Assembly: GCF_003313465.1 (NCBI RefSeq)
Contig: NZ_KZ845663.1
Coordinates: forward strand, 605,911 to 669,910
DNA length: 64,000 bases
Direction of reading: 5' to 3'
Source: Thermoflavimicrobium daqui
GTDB taxonomy: Bacteria > Bacillota > Bacilli > Thermoactinomycetales > Thermoactinomycetaceae
Position 1 is the first letter of the stretch, and the number at the start of each line of letters is the position of its first letter. Positions 53,883-63,522 of this stretch are shown here, in pieces. The notes below the pieces were generated by a model. It worked only from the letters and a program-made list of their open reading frames with translations. It searched no databases and had not been told where the DNA came from. Position numbers and translations under genes: made by a program.

Positions 53883-56444
53883 CTAGGAAATATTCGCAGT
53901 CTCTTCCATATAATCAAAAATTTCATGATCCAGATCACGGAGTGGTCGAGCTTCGGGTGACTTACGCATTATCTCTCTTCCCCACTCAATCCCGAGCTGA
54001 TGAGCCTGCTTGATTCCGTCTCGATTGCTATGTTCCACTTCATGTCCTTTTGCATCATAAACAATAGGTGGTTTACATCTCACTTTATAGGTATCGTGTT
54101 GGGTTCGTTGCATCAATTTTCCTCGGACATACACCATCATCATTCGTTCAGGTAATGGCTCTAAATCTTTCACGGTAATTCGCCCACGCGTAATATTTTC
54201 TACTTCATCAGCTCCTTCTTCTTGGGCACAGCTTAGTACCATCCCGATATTTGCTTTAATCGTTTGCATTAATACACTATTGTTCTTAAAGTCATCAATA
54301 TCCCTCGTGACCAGACCAAAACCATGATCATAGCGGGCATCTTCATCAAAAATATTGGTAAAGATCGGAATCTGTGAACGATGAGCTTCATCAAGCATCA
54401 CCAGATGAAACTTCTTACTATCTTTCCGTCTCCGGCCGATTTGATGATATAGATAAATAAGATAGCCAACCGTAACTTTGAGTTCATGAGGCTTCATCTC
54501 GTTTAAATCGAACATAACCAAATGTCCTTCATCCATATATTTCTGAATATCGAGTGCCATCTCTTTCTGTAGATAAATTCGACGGGTAGTTGGATCTTGT
54601 AATAACGGCTCTATAAGATCCAGCAAAGGTTGAATCTCCTTCTTCCATTCCTTCCCTCCAACATGAGACCAATAATGTCGGACATAAGGATCTTGAATTC
54701 TTTTTAAGATCTGCTTCCGAAATGCTTCGTTAGTCATCATATATTCCACTTCCAAGAGTGTATGAGGTTCATCATCGAGTAATAAGGCATGGATCGCCAA
54801 TGTTAAGATCCGTTGTAGAGGAATACTTTGATTTTTATCTTTAATACCATCATACATCAAGAGACGGGCAATTCGTTCGGCAGCCTCATTAAGCGGCATA
54901 TTCTGGATTTTATGCAGGAAATTAAGTCCAATTAGGTTTGTTGTATCATCAGATAAATCGTAGTAATGAATTTTATCTTTGGGAATGGGTACTCCGTCTT
55001 GCTCTAACTTCCGTAAGCGATTAGCAATAATAGGTACAATTTCACGTGCTGGATCAATAATCGTAAAGCCGGGTGCTTGATCAGGATTCCTTAACCAATC
55101 ATCCAACATCGATTGGAGCATTTCGACAGCCGCACTTACTCTTCCCATGCCTTTTGATCCGGTAAGTAGAAAGTGATTACTCAATTGCTCATACCCAATT
55201 TTAACCAATTTATCTTGATCTAAGGGATGAACCAATGACCCAATAACTACTCCTTCACTTGGTGTCGTATATTTCTCAGGCTCATACGTTCCTAAATGAG
55301 CGAGATACCCTCTAGCTTCTTTGGCGCTAGGCTCTTGATAGATTACATGGTCACCAGGAGGTAAATGAAGGAGATTGGCTAGCTCTTCACTGGCCCAGAC
55401 CATAAAAGTGAAAGGAATCGGGAAAGGGATCAGATTACGATCCTGCATAAAATTAAAGATGGCTCGCTTTCTTCGCCTAAACTGGATATCTCCCACGTCT
55501 TTTAATGCTGAAGAAATAGCGTTCGCGGTGGAACTAACCACCTGATCCGTTTCCTTCTCATGGTTACTCCAAATGGTTAAACGCAGCTTAAAGGCATAAG
55601 CCTTATCTGTTTGCCTTTTTTGTAACGCTGCCTTCCGATTCCGTTCCTCTGGTTCCATATCCTGTACTTTCTTACCTTTAAAACTTTTTGCTGCTTTATC
55701 AAATCGTTTGTCTAGGTATTCCCAATTAATAGGTGAAAAATGAAGATCGATATAGGATCCTCGTCGTAATGTCGCTAAAATCGAACCAATCTCACTTTTT
55801 TTGCTTTCAACAAGCGAAGTAAGCGGGAGTCCACTTCGAAGCGTAAAAAATCCTCCTTTTCCTCCTTTTTTGGGACCTGGAAATTCTTTTTCAGTAATGG
55901 GCACAATCTCAGCGCGTGGATAGGTTCCTCGAATCGCTTCATGTACTTCTTTTTGCTTATCGGATGGATACGCTAAATAAATACCAATCTCCAAACTGTC
56001 AGGTAACATGGCAAATCTCATTCGAAACCATAACGGGCCAAACTGCCCTTTCTCTTTGAAATGACGTTTCATATTGCCAAATGCTTTTAACATACTCATT
56101 ATTTTATCAGGGTCTAACTGTACATCACGACGTGGTAAAATACGAATATACTTCACATTTTGTTCAGCGGATCGCCGATAAGCCTTATAGACAGACCAAA
56201 TCACGATCCCAATGATTAAGGCAAATACCAGGATTATCAGTAGAATTTCTAGGAGTATCCCTCCTGCTTTGATGAACCAGTCCCCAATCGAGCTCATGGT
56301 TTGATTCGTGGTTCGTCCTTCTAGTTTAAACTCCAAATACTGATGAAGCTCCCTTAAAATAAGAAAAAAAGCGATAACACCTAAAACTTTTAGCACCATT
56401 AGCATCTGATTATCATTACCTTGCGGCTGCTTAAACCAACTCAT
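53883..56444 (-). CDS. VirD4/TcpA-like coupling ATPase with degenerate P-loop
   Basis: A protein of about 853 residues with two N-terminal TM helices (about 20-38 and 60-90), a large middle domain and a RecA-like C-terminal domain of the TraG/VirD4/HerA type. Walker B is normal (FHLVMLDEAHR, about 680). The P-loop position (about residue 426) reads GSKGMGRVS, so the usual GK[ST] is GRV. ATP hydrolysis may be lost or altered. In conjugation such proteins bring DNA to the channel. The ATG at 56444 has GGTGG 7 nt upstream; 56450 is an alternative. It lies 39 nt downstream of the VirB6-like gene. Confidence 0.78.
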   Translation of the reverse strand: MSWFKQPQGNDNQMLMVLKVLGVIAFFLILRELHQYLEFKLEGRTTNQTMSSIGDWFIKAGGILLEILLIILVFALIIGIVIWSVYKAYRRSAEQNVKYIRILPRRDVQLDPDKIMSMLKAFGNMKRHFKEKGQFGPLWFRMRFAMLPDSLEIGIYLAYPSDKQKEVHEAIRGTYPRAEIVPITEKEFPGPKKGGKGGFFTLRSGLPLTSLVESKKSEIGSILATLRRGSYIDLHFSPINWEYLDKRFDKAAKSFKGKKVQDMEPEERNRKAALQKRQTDKAYAFKLRLTIWSNHEKETDQVVSSTANAISSALKDVGDIQFRRRKRAIFNFMQDRNLIPFPIPFTFMVWASEELANLLHLPPGDHVIYQEPSAKEARGYLAHLGTYEPEKYTTPSEGVVIGSLVHPLDQDKLVKIGYEQLSNHFLLTGSKGMGRVSAAVEMLQSMLDDWLRNPDQAPGFTIIDPAREIVPIIANRLRKLEQDGVPIPKDKIHYYDLSDDTTNLIGLNFLHKIQNMPLNEAAERIARLLMYDGIKDKNQSIPLQRILTLAIHALLLDDEPHTLLEVEYMMTNEAFRKQILKRIQDPYVRHYWSHVGGKEWKKEIQPLLDLIEPLLQDPTTRRIYLQKEMALDIQKYMDEGHLVMFDLNEMKPHELKVTVGYLIYLYHQIGRRRKDSKKFHLVMLDEAHRSQIPIFTNIFDEDARYDHGFGLVTRDIDDFKNNSVLMQTIKANIGMVLSCAQEEGADEVENITRGRITVKDLEPLPERMMMVYVRGKLMQRTQHDTYKVRCKPPIVYDAKGHEVEHSNRDGIKQAHQLGIEWGREIMRKSPEARPLRDLDHEIFDYMEETANIS

Positions 56445-56483
56445 TTTCATCCCACCTTTCTATTAAAATAAATCAAGTATACT

Positions 56484-57911
56484 TTAATACCTTTTTATAA
56501 ATTTTGGTAAGTTACTCTTCCCTTTATCCAAATATTTTTGTAATATGTTAGCCAAGTTTTGAATACCAGGATCATTGTATTGGACATTTTTGATTACACT
56601 AATTAGATCATTTCGTTTCCACAAAACTCCTAAGATCAACACGGCTTGCATAAGAATCGTTAGTAAATATCCATTCTTAGGTGGAGTCATCATATACAAG
56701 AACTGGGAAATAGCTAATACTAAGCTTAAAAATAAGCCAATGACGATCTTTACTAAAACATAACCAACAAATTTTTTTAGCCAATCGATAGCTACACTAG
56801 ACCAAGCAGGATATAAAGATAATAGTAAGGCAAATGGAGCAAATAGTGCTAAAATGACAAATAAAATCTGATACAAAATCATGGCTCCAGCTATTACTAT
56901 AAAAACAATACCTAAGATAATATGTGTAATAATAAGTAGTAAAATAAATCCTAGACGTTGGAAGGCACTTTCTGGCTTCATTAATGGATTCTTGTTTGCT
57001 TCAACTTCCTCTTTAACAGCCTCACCACGTTCTGTGCTTCCTACTTTGTGTTCCAAAATTTTTTGGATTCGCTCTGATGTTAAAGAGGGGTCACTCGATG
57101 TTTTACCATATTGCAACATCAAATAAGGTTCATATACTAACATGTCATATAGCTTATCTGCTGCTACAAAAGATGCAACATCGGAATCATAACTACTTTG
57201 ATCTTTTCCAATCGAAATTTTATTAGCCACCCCCATGATCTCTTGACTAATCCCGCTGCTAATACTATTCAGATAGGTCATCACCCCACCCGCATTGGCA
57301 AAGAAAGCTAGTGATACCATTAAAAAAAAGATCGTGCTAATCATTGCTCCCCAAGCTTTAGTCGTATTTTTTTTTACCATTCCGTTATAAGCGATCCAAG
57401 CACCAGCAATCATTAGAACAAAGACTAGAAAATTACCCCAAAGCCCACTTGATCCAATCCCTCCATTGGAAAATCCCGTTAATTGCTGAATCGAACCTTC
57501 TATAGCAGTTGCAAATGTATTAACTAGATCTAAAGAAAAGCTGCTTTCTACTAGCATCATGACATTAAAATTCCAGGCAAGTAACAACTGCCAAAACATA
57601 TTATTGATTTCGTGCAGTAAGCCATATCCTGTATTTTGTGCTGTGCTTAAGACATTCCATGTATTTTGTTCTCCAGCGTAACTATCAAGTGAATAACGAC
57701 TTGGTGGATACTTCGCAAACCGTACCTCATATCCTTCTGCTCTAGCTTTGGCAATCCCCTCGTCTGGAAAGTGTGTTAGAATATCAAATAATCCATTATG
57801 CCCTTGGTTTTGACTGTCCGTTTTGGGATCAGCTGCTAGAACACTCCCTGTACAAAACAAAAGTGGAAACAACAGCGCAACGATGACAACCCATGTGACT
57901 TTTCTTTTCAT
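56484..57911 (-). CDS. VirB6/TrbL-like polytopic channel protein (TcpH-like)
   Basis: A 475-residue protein. The signal peptide MKRKVTWVVIVALL ends near SVLA-AD. A soluble outside segment (about residues 30-115) is followed by about seven TM helices, the architecture of VirB6/TrbL inner-membrane channel subunits in Gram-positive conjugation systems. The frame opens at 57959, but the ATG at 57911 is next to AAAGG and gives the signal peptide. Confidence 0.75.
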   Translation of the reverse strand: MKRKVTWVVIVALLFPLLFCTGSVLAADPKTDSQNQGHNGLFDILTHFPDEGIAKARAEGYEVRFAKYPPSRYSLDSYAGEQNTWNVLSTAQNTGYGLLHEINNMFWQLLLAWNFNVMMLVESSFSLDLVNTFATAIEGSIQQLTGFSNGGIGSSGLWGNFLVFVLMIAGAWIAYNGMVKKNTTKAWGAMISTIFFLMVSLAFFANAGGVMTYLNSISSGISQEIMGVANKISIGKDQSSYDSDVASFVAADKLYDMLVYEPYLMLQYGKTSSDPSLTSERIQKILEHKVGSTERGEAVKEEVEANKNPLMKPESAFQRLGFILLLIITHIILGIVFIVIAGAMILYQILFVILALFAPFALLLSLYPAWSSVAIDWLKKFVGYVLVKIVIGLFLSLVLAISQFLYMMTPPKNGYLLTILMQAVLILGVLWKRNDLISVIKNVQYNDPGIQNLANILQKYLDKGKSNLPKFIKRY

Positions 57912-57955
57912 CTTTCCTTTAATCTCCTTCTGGTTGGAGTACCATGACTTCCCCG

Positions 57956-60484
57956 TCATGGTACAATCGCCTTTCTAGTTGTTCGATGGATTACAATCCC
58001 TTGCTCCTCTTTCGATTCCCTTTTTTCTATTCTTTTTGCACCTGGCCTTGTATCGAAGGCATGGAATAGCCTTTCGTCAAAAATACGAATTTCTACTTCA
58101 TTGACTCGTTTTTCCAAATCAGACATTAAACAAGTTCCTGTCGATAGGTTACGGATTTTATCAATATTTTCCTCATTTTCATCAATCCCTAAAATACGAC
58201 ATGCTGCTTCTGCTTCTTGTTGGTCTCGACAACGAAATACAAAGCGACATCCTAAATTGGAGCGAATCTCCTCTCCGAGTAAATCTTTCGCATTTTGGCT
58301 AATCAGGTAAATCGCCGCATTTTTACTCCGTCCAGTTCGAACCAATTCTTCCAAAATTGCTCGTCCTTCACGTACTTTCGCCAAACGCCAAGATTCATCA
58401 AAAACCACCATCTTAAAATGATCAGAAGACTGGTTGGAAAAGCGCCGGGAAAAGTCAGAAATCGCCATGAGTAGAGCAATTCCCATCCGTCCAAAGTCGG
58501 TTTGACTTTCCTCCGGTAGTTGTAAGTCTTCAATCTGTAGAATTGTAAGTGGCTGAGACAAGTCTATCGCTTCTTGGGTTCCATCTCCAAACAGAAGCTG
58601 ACCTTGACCGGAGTGAGCTAAATAACTTAATACATCAATCATCTCCTCAATCCGCTCCTGCTTTTTGTCAGGAACTGTTCCCAAACCATCTCTTAACACT
58701 TGGAGTACTTGCATCATTGATGGAGATGCCGTCTCTAGCGTATAGTCCACTGCTTTTCCGATAACAATCGCTTCATAAGTACCATCTGAGGCTCTAGCTA
58801 AAAACTGTAAAATGCGCTTCGCCGTTTCAGCTGAAGCTGCCTTTTCAGATGGTGTCTTTATCCCAATTAAAGGATCTAATTTCCCACGATCCTCTATACT
58901 CGCACGAAGTGTCACAATACGTGTAATACTTTTTAATTCAGGAAGATATTCCGGCCAGTGCCCTCTTTCATCTTTGGGGTCAAAGATTAGTACTTTAGAA
59001 CCACTTAATAAAGCTTGATATGCCAAAAGATTAGCTCCTAGTGATTTACCGGCTCCCAGTGAACCAATAAATGCAGCTGAAGCAGTCGTAGATAGACGTT
59101 TATCCTTAGGTCCACGATCATGCTGGAAAAATACAGGCAAATTGTGCGACATCCCAATCAGATGACCTTGACCATCACCCAGCTGTTTTGTAGCTCCAAT
59201 CATACTTGCAGCAACAGCCGCTGGTTCCATATAGTGAATATAATCGGTAATATATCGGTCTGCACCTGGGATCATTTCATTAAACCCACGCCATTGGTCA
59301 CCATAAGGAACTTCTATTTGAATCATCATATCGCTATACAAGTCTCTGACCAACTGAATTCGCAGATTTAAATCCTGTTCATTATCAGCAAACACACATA
59401 ACACAATTGAAGTAGTAAGTAACGGAAACTTCCCTGTTCGCAAATCATTTTCTAATTCTAGGGCTTCTTGGCGACTATTTACGATGTGGAATGATGTATC
59501 CTCACCACTTTCCATGGCATGTTCATCCTCAGCTTTTAGCTCTTTCTTTTTATTGGCTACTTGAGCTATGGCTTTACTATACTCAATAGACTCAGTCCGA
59601 ATAGAAGCCTCTACAGGAAAAGAGAGCTTCTGCAAACAATACAGCCATTCAATACCAGGGAAATGAGACTTATCAGGAATATGGGAGATTGTCAAAAAGG
59701 CCATATATCCCTTTTTCCACTCTCCATCCAAATGTTGCTCAACGACGAGCTGTCTGCCATAAGAGTTATCAAATTTTCCTTCGGTTAACGTGAGGATATC
59801 ACGCCCAGGTCGAATGACTTTTTTGTTATGTTTTGTTTCAGGTGCTGGAATCGCTTGCGGTTTCCAGTTTTGGCGTCGTGGAATTTCTCCCAAGCCACGA
59901 TAAAAACCGCGGCGGATCAACCACTCTAGATCAGTTGCTGTTACACGTCGTACATCGAGAAAACCATTTAAACGCGTATAGACAAACTTTTCTTTGGATA
60001 ATGCTGCTTGAATCTCTTCAACAAAGATTTCAGGTACATCAGTGCCTGAGCGGTCTGTGAGATATCTTTTAAAATCTTTTAACAGATAGATTAATTCTTT
60101 GAAGATCGGTATTCCTTTTACTTGAGTGTCTTTTAATTTCACACCTATAAAAAAGCGATAATTAATTAATTTTTTCCCTGCTAGATGATCCATGCAAGCC
60201 TGAATGTATTGATGTCCCGCTTCCGTTAACGGTTCAACCATTTTTTCTTTTAAAGATTCTTCGATTTCGCTTAGGTTTTGAAACTCTGGAATCACTAGTG
60301 TATGCGTATCTAAATTGATATTCCAATAAAAAGCCTCCAGACTACTATGGAGGCTTAGTTGATCATCTGTGGAGCGATAATCATAATGAAACGGATAGAG
60401 CTCATAATACGCTGAAACAGAACCATCGGCACTAAATACTAAGTTATGTTCAAAATATTTGACCGGGAATACAATGCGACTCAA
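57956..60484 (-). CDS. VirB4-family ATPase (TcpF/ConE-like)
   Basis: An 842-residue ATPase. Walker A is GSLGAGKS (about residues 475-482) and Walker B is KMVVFDESW (about 690), both intact, followed by a conserved ISQNAKDLL motif. The N-terminal half matches the VirB4/CagE domain. It energises assembly or substrate transfer at the membrane. It starts at TTG 60484, overlapping the TcpE stop by 4 nt, with GGGGGTGAT before it. Confidence 0.9.
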   Translation of the reverse strand: MSRIVFPVKYFEHNLVFSADGSVSAYYELYPFHYDYRSTDDQLSLHSSLEAFYWNINLDTHTLVIPEFQNLSEIEESLKEKMVEPLTEAGHQYIQACMDHLAGKKLINYRFFIGVKLKDTQVKGIPIFKELIYLLKDFKRYLTDRSGTDVPEIFVEEIQAALSKEKFVYTRLNGFLDVRRVTATDLEWLIRRGFYRGLGEIPRRQNWKPQAIPAPETKHNKKVIRPGRDILTLTEGKFDNSYGRQLVVEQHLDGEWKKGYMAFLTISHIPDKSHFPGIEWLYCLQKLSFPVEASIRTESIEYSKAIAQVANKKKELKAEDEHAMESGEDTSFHIVNSRQEALELENDLRTGKFPLLTTSIVLCVFADNEQDLNLRIQLVRDLYSDMMIQIEVPYGDQWRGFNEMIPGADRYITDYIHYMEPAAVAASMIGATKQLGDGQGHLIGMSHNLPVFFQHDRGPKDKRLSTTASAAFIGSLGAGKSLGANLLAYQALLSGSKVLIFDPKDERGHWPEYLPELKSITRIVTLRASIEDRGKLDPLIGIKTPSEKAASAETAKRILQFLARASDGTYEAIVIGKAVDYTLETASPSMMQVLQVLRDGLGTVPDKKQERIEEMIDVLSYLAHSGQGQLLFGDGTQEAIDLSQPLTILQIEDLQLPEESQTDFGRMGIALLMAISDFSRRFSNQSSDHFKMVVFDESWRLAKVREGRAILEELVRTGRSKNAAIYLISQNAKDLLGEEIRSNLGCRFVFRCRDQQEAEAACRILGIDENEENIDKIRNLSTGTCLMSDLEKRVNEVEIRIFDERLFHAFDTRPGAKRIEKRESKEEQGIVIHRTTRKAIVP

Positions 60485-60876
60485 AACGGATCACCCCCAG
60501 AACATTTACGATAAGCAACTACTCCATCATATTGGTATTTATTAGCTTGCTTTTCCAAATTTTTATATCTTGCAAAGTGCTGACTGTTCAATCTATGCTC
60601 AAGATAACGTATAATAAATCGATGGGGTGCTTTTCCATCCAATGTTTTCCTTGTGAAAAACCACGCAACCAGAAAAGGGATGCCAATAAACTTCACTAAA
60701 AAAAGATCAATCATATTCATAGGTGGAAAAGCATTTAATATGATCATTACAAGTAAGGTTCCTACAAAAAAGGCGAGTTGCCGATATGAAACAGGTTGAG
60801 GCAGATGAATTCCTTGGATTGAGTAGACGGTTTTTTCAATACGAAATACTTGATTATAAACCCGAATTTGTCTCAT
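60481..60876 (-). CDS. TcpE-family conjugation membrane protein
   Basis: A 131-residue protein. A short N-terminal strand region (VYNQVFRIEKTVYSI) is followed by two TM helices (about 32-50 and 56-72) and a basic tail, fitting the TcpE family of pCW3-like transfer systems, a partner of the VirB4 ATPase. The ATGA overlap with the TcpD-like gene shows translational coupling. Confidence 0.8.
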   Translation of the reverse strand: MRQIRVYNQVFRIEKTVYSIQGIHLPQPVSYRQLAFFVGTLLVMIILNAFPPMNMIDLFLVKFIGIPFLVAWFFTRKTLDGKAPHRFIIRYLEHRLNSQHFARYKNLEKQANKYQYDGVVAYRKCSGGDPF

Positions 60877-61130
60877 TTGAGATAATCCTCAAATAGCCAT
60901 TTAAAACCGTCCGTTCCCAAGGATTTAATTAATTGTGGCTGGAAAACAAATACACTAACTACCATCGCAAAAAGGACAAAGCCAATAAATGCAGTAAATG
61001 CACGTTTCCAAAATAGTGTTAAACTAACCACAATAACCACAAGGAAAAACAAAGCACCTATTTCTTGGCTTGCTACTTGTTGCAGTTTTTCACCTGGACC
61101 CGCAAGCCATATCGTTAATGTATGAAACAT
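60873..61130 (-). CDS. TcpD-like small membrane protein
   Basis: An 85-residue protein with two TM helices (about 25-40 and 46-65) and an amphipathic C-terminus. Its size and position before tcpE match TcpD. The ATG at 61130 has AGGAG 8 nt upstream; the longer frame to 61193 overlaps TcpC and is not used. Confidence 0.7.
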   Translation of the reverse strand: MFHTLTIWLAGPGEKLQQVASQEIGALFFLVVIVVSLTLFWKRAFTAFIGFVLFAMVVSVFVFQPQLIKSLGTDGFKWLFEDYLK

Positions 61131-61132
61131 AT

Positions 61133-62038
61133 TTATTTCTCTCCTTGTTTCATTTTTAATACATAAAATCGATCTTTTTCTTGCACTAACCAAAATTGAT
61201 AATGATAAGTGACGCGAGCTCCTGACTGAACGTCCTCGAGTAAAACATCAAAATCTGTTTTATATTCATTATCTTTTTCTTTTACTGTACTTATATTGGA
61301 TAGCTCGATAAATTGAAACATATCTTTATAACCAATCTTTGGTTTTTGATCTTTCATCATATAACCAATTTGTTCATTACTATCTTGGGTATATGACTTC
61401 CAAAAATCACGCAAAAACTCTTCAACCTTTTTCCCTGTTGAGTCATCAATATTTTGACCTTTTGATGGTTCTTCTTTCTTTTCACTCAATTGGGCTGCAA
61501 CCGGTCGAGGAATTTCGAAAGGTTGATCAATCACGCGATAGGAGTTTCCTGCTTTTTTGATAGGTACAACTAGATAGCGAAAAATTCGTTTATCATTTGT
61601 ATCTTGGTTACCCACTAACCACTGATCAGCAAACACTGTTATCTCTTTTATGCCATCTTCACCTTCACGTTCTTGAATATTCCATGTACTCACATCATAA
61701 ACTTTAGCTTCTTTATACTTCATTTCTTTGGCATCGATCTGAACTGCTTCTTTTAAATTTTGGGTGATAAACGGTAATAAGCGTTTGGTTCTATTCTCAT
61801 CATCTTCCTTTTGCCATGTATAATATTCCTTAGTAAATTGCTCGGCAAAAGTCGTTTCTCCAAAGTTCAAACTAGCCGCTTCCGCTTGATTTGGCTTGAT
61901 CGGCTCTTCAATGGTACGAATACGTTGAGGTATAAGTCCTAATTGTACAGCCCATACGAGCGAAGTGCTTAAAGCAATATAAATAATTAATAGCCAAAAC
62001 AAAACACGGATGATCTTCTGACCGACCGATGTAGACAA
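61133..62038 (-). CDS. TcpC/VirB8-like conjugation assembly protein
   Basis: A 301-residue protein with one N-terminal TM helix (about 9-33) and two NTF2-like external domains (about 60-190 and 205-300), the layout of TcpC, the Gram-positive VirB8 analogue. The last domain contains YHYQFWLVQEKDRFYVLKM. It starts at TTG 62038 with GGGGGG 9 nt upstream. Confidence 0.82.
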   Translation of the reverse strand: MSTSVGQKIIRVLFWLLIIYIALSTSLVWAVQLGLIPQRIRTIEEPIKPNQAEAASLNFGETTFAEQFTKEYYTWQKEDDENRTKRLLPFITQNLKEAVQIDAKEMKYKEAKVYDVSTWNIQEREGEDGIKEITVFADQWLVGNQDTNDKRIFRYLVVPIKKAGNSYRVIDQPFEIPRPVAAQLSEKKEEPSKGQNIDDSTGKKVEEFLRDFWKSYTQDSNEQIGYMMKDQKPKIGYKDMFQFIELSNISTVKEKDNEYKTDFDVLLEDVQSGARVTYHYQFWLVQEKDRFYVLKMKQGEK

Positions 62039-62074
62039 TGTTTACGTCCCCCCTTTGCTCTGACTCTTACTAAG

Positions 62075-62683
62075 TTAATTGATTCTTTCTCTTAGAGTCG
62101 ACTGGATAATGTATCGCTTCGGAGCAGGTCCCACATAGTAAAATGGATAGCAAGTTGTTAATGTAAGTGTAGGTTTATCATGCGGAACAATAACCATTCG
62201 ATCATCCGCATGGGTAATCCATGTCTTATTAATTACATAAATAAATGTTCCTTGATTAGTTTTAACGCGAAGTTCATCCCCCTTCTTCAATTGCCCTACT
62301 TTACGGAAAATAGTATCACGATGTCCTGAAAGCACAGCGTTATCTGGTTCGCCAGGTAATACACTGCCTGCATAGTGGCCTACTCCTTGGGCTAGTTCAT
62401 CTTCATGAGTTCCTTCAATAATTGGCATTTGAGCATTTAATTGTGGAATAATTAAATCAGCAAAGTGTTCCCCCTTAATCGGGCGATCCTTGGATGGGAA
62501 AACCACCCAAGGCTCCCCGTTACTTTTGGCTGCTGCTTCAACCATAGAGACAGTGGAGTTGGTTTGGATCGAATCCGCTTCTTTCACCACATTGATCTTT
62601 TGGAAATAACTCACAGCTGAATAACTACTGTAGGCAATGCCAACGACAACCAATCCATATGCTAATATTCGATCCCATTTCAC
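62075..62683 (-). CDS. Class D sortase
   Basis: A 202-residue membrane-anchored transpeptidase with an N-terminal TM helix (about 7-25). Catalytic residues are His121 (LSGHRDT), Cys178 (TLTTCYPF) and Arg190 (PKRYII). TLTTCYPFYYVGPAPKRYII marks class D. It joins proteins with LPNTA/LPQTA-like signals to the wall; the neighbouring LPDTA protein is the obvious substrate. It starts at GTG 62683, overlapping that gene's stop (GTGA). Confidence 0.93.
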   Translation of the reverse strand: MKWDRILAYGLVVVGIAYSSYSAVSYFQKINVVKEADSIQTNSTVSMVEAAAKSNGEPWVVFPSKDRPIKGEHFADLIIPQLNAQMPIIEGTHEDELAQGVGHYAGSVLPGEPDNAVLSGHRDTIFRKVGQLKKGDELRVKTNQGTFIYVINKTWITHADDRMVIVPHDKPTLTLTTCYPFYYVGPAPKRYIIQSTLRERIN

Positions 62684-63522
62684 TTTCTTTTAACTACCTT
62701 TCTACCTTTGTCTTTAAACAAAATATAAAGTGATCCTAAAAGTGCTACAAATGCTCCAAAGATGACTCCTTCTAGATCACGACCAGCTGTATCTGGTAGC
62801 TTACCACCTTTTTCGGTTGTTGGTTTTTTAGATGGAATTGTCGGTTTCGTAGTTGAAGAATCTGAACCATTTTTAGCATATGCTTGTTGATCAGAAGCAG
62901 GAGTTTTGGAAGGTGGATTGGTTGTTACTGCTTTTTTCGTGCCATTTCGACTGCCTGCTGTTTGCTGATTTTTTTCATTTACTGAGTTGGCAGCCTTTTT
63001 TTCTGTTGCATTTGCACGATTTACTTGCTCTTTTTCCTTCTGTTTAGCAACTACTTGAGGTTCCTTTTTCGCTGAGTCTGGCATTGTCGAACTATTATTT
63101 ACCCCGTCACTGCTATTTTTAGGCTTTTCTTTAATTTTATCATAATCTTCATTCTTTTCATTAGTTGTATATGTATTTGATTCTTTTTCTTTCTTTGAAT
63201 CCATTTTCTTTTGCTCTACATTTTTGGTTGAAGAATTTACTTCAGGATCTTTAGGAGGGAGGTTCAACTCTTCTTCTAGTTTTACATTTGCTGCTGGCTG
63301 AAGAGATGGAAATTTATCTGGTGGTTTATCATCACTTGCAAATGCAGATCCTACTCCAATAGTTAGACCCGAAACAAGACAAAGTGCTAATACAGCCGTA
63401 TGAGAAAAACGCTTTCTTGCTTTTCTCTTCATTTGTCGTCGACTGCGAGTACGACTCAATTCGACAGATGTATCTAATGATTCGTATTTTGATTTGACTA
63501 CTCTTTTTGACTGATTCAACAT
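62680..63522 (-). CDS. LPDTA-anchored Lys/Ser/Pro-rich surface protein
   Basis: A 280-residue protein with a very basic N-region (about 1-38), a hydrophobic signal helix ending in SAFA, a long low-complexity region rich in Lys, Ser, Asn, Pro and Glu (about 65-238), then LPDTA (242-246), a hydrophobic helix and the positive tail KDKGRKVVKRK. LPDTA suits a class D sortase. No folded domain is recognised. AGGAGG is placed before the ATG at 63522, so the frame to 63546 is not used. It is the first gene of the Tcp-like operon. Confidence 0.88.
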   Translation of the reverse strand: MLNQSKRVVKSKYESLDTSVELSRTRSRRQMKRKARKRFSHTAVLALCLVSGLTIGVGSAFASDDKPPDKFPSLQPAANVKLEEELNLPPKDPEVNSSTKNVEQKKMDSKKEKESNTYTTNEKNEDYDKIKEKPKNSSDGVNNSSTMPDSAKKEPQVVAKQKEKEQVNRANATEKKAANSVNEKNQQTAGSRNGTKKAVTTNPPSKTPASDQQAYAKNGSDSSTTKPTIPSKKPTTEKGGKLPDTAGRDLEGVIFGAFVALLGSLYILFKDKGRKVVKRK

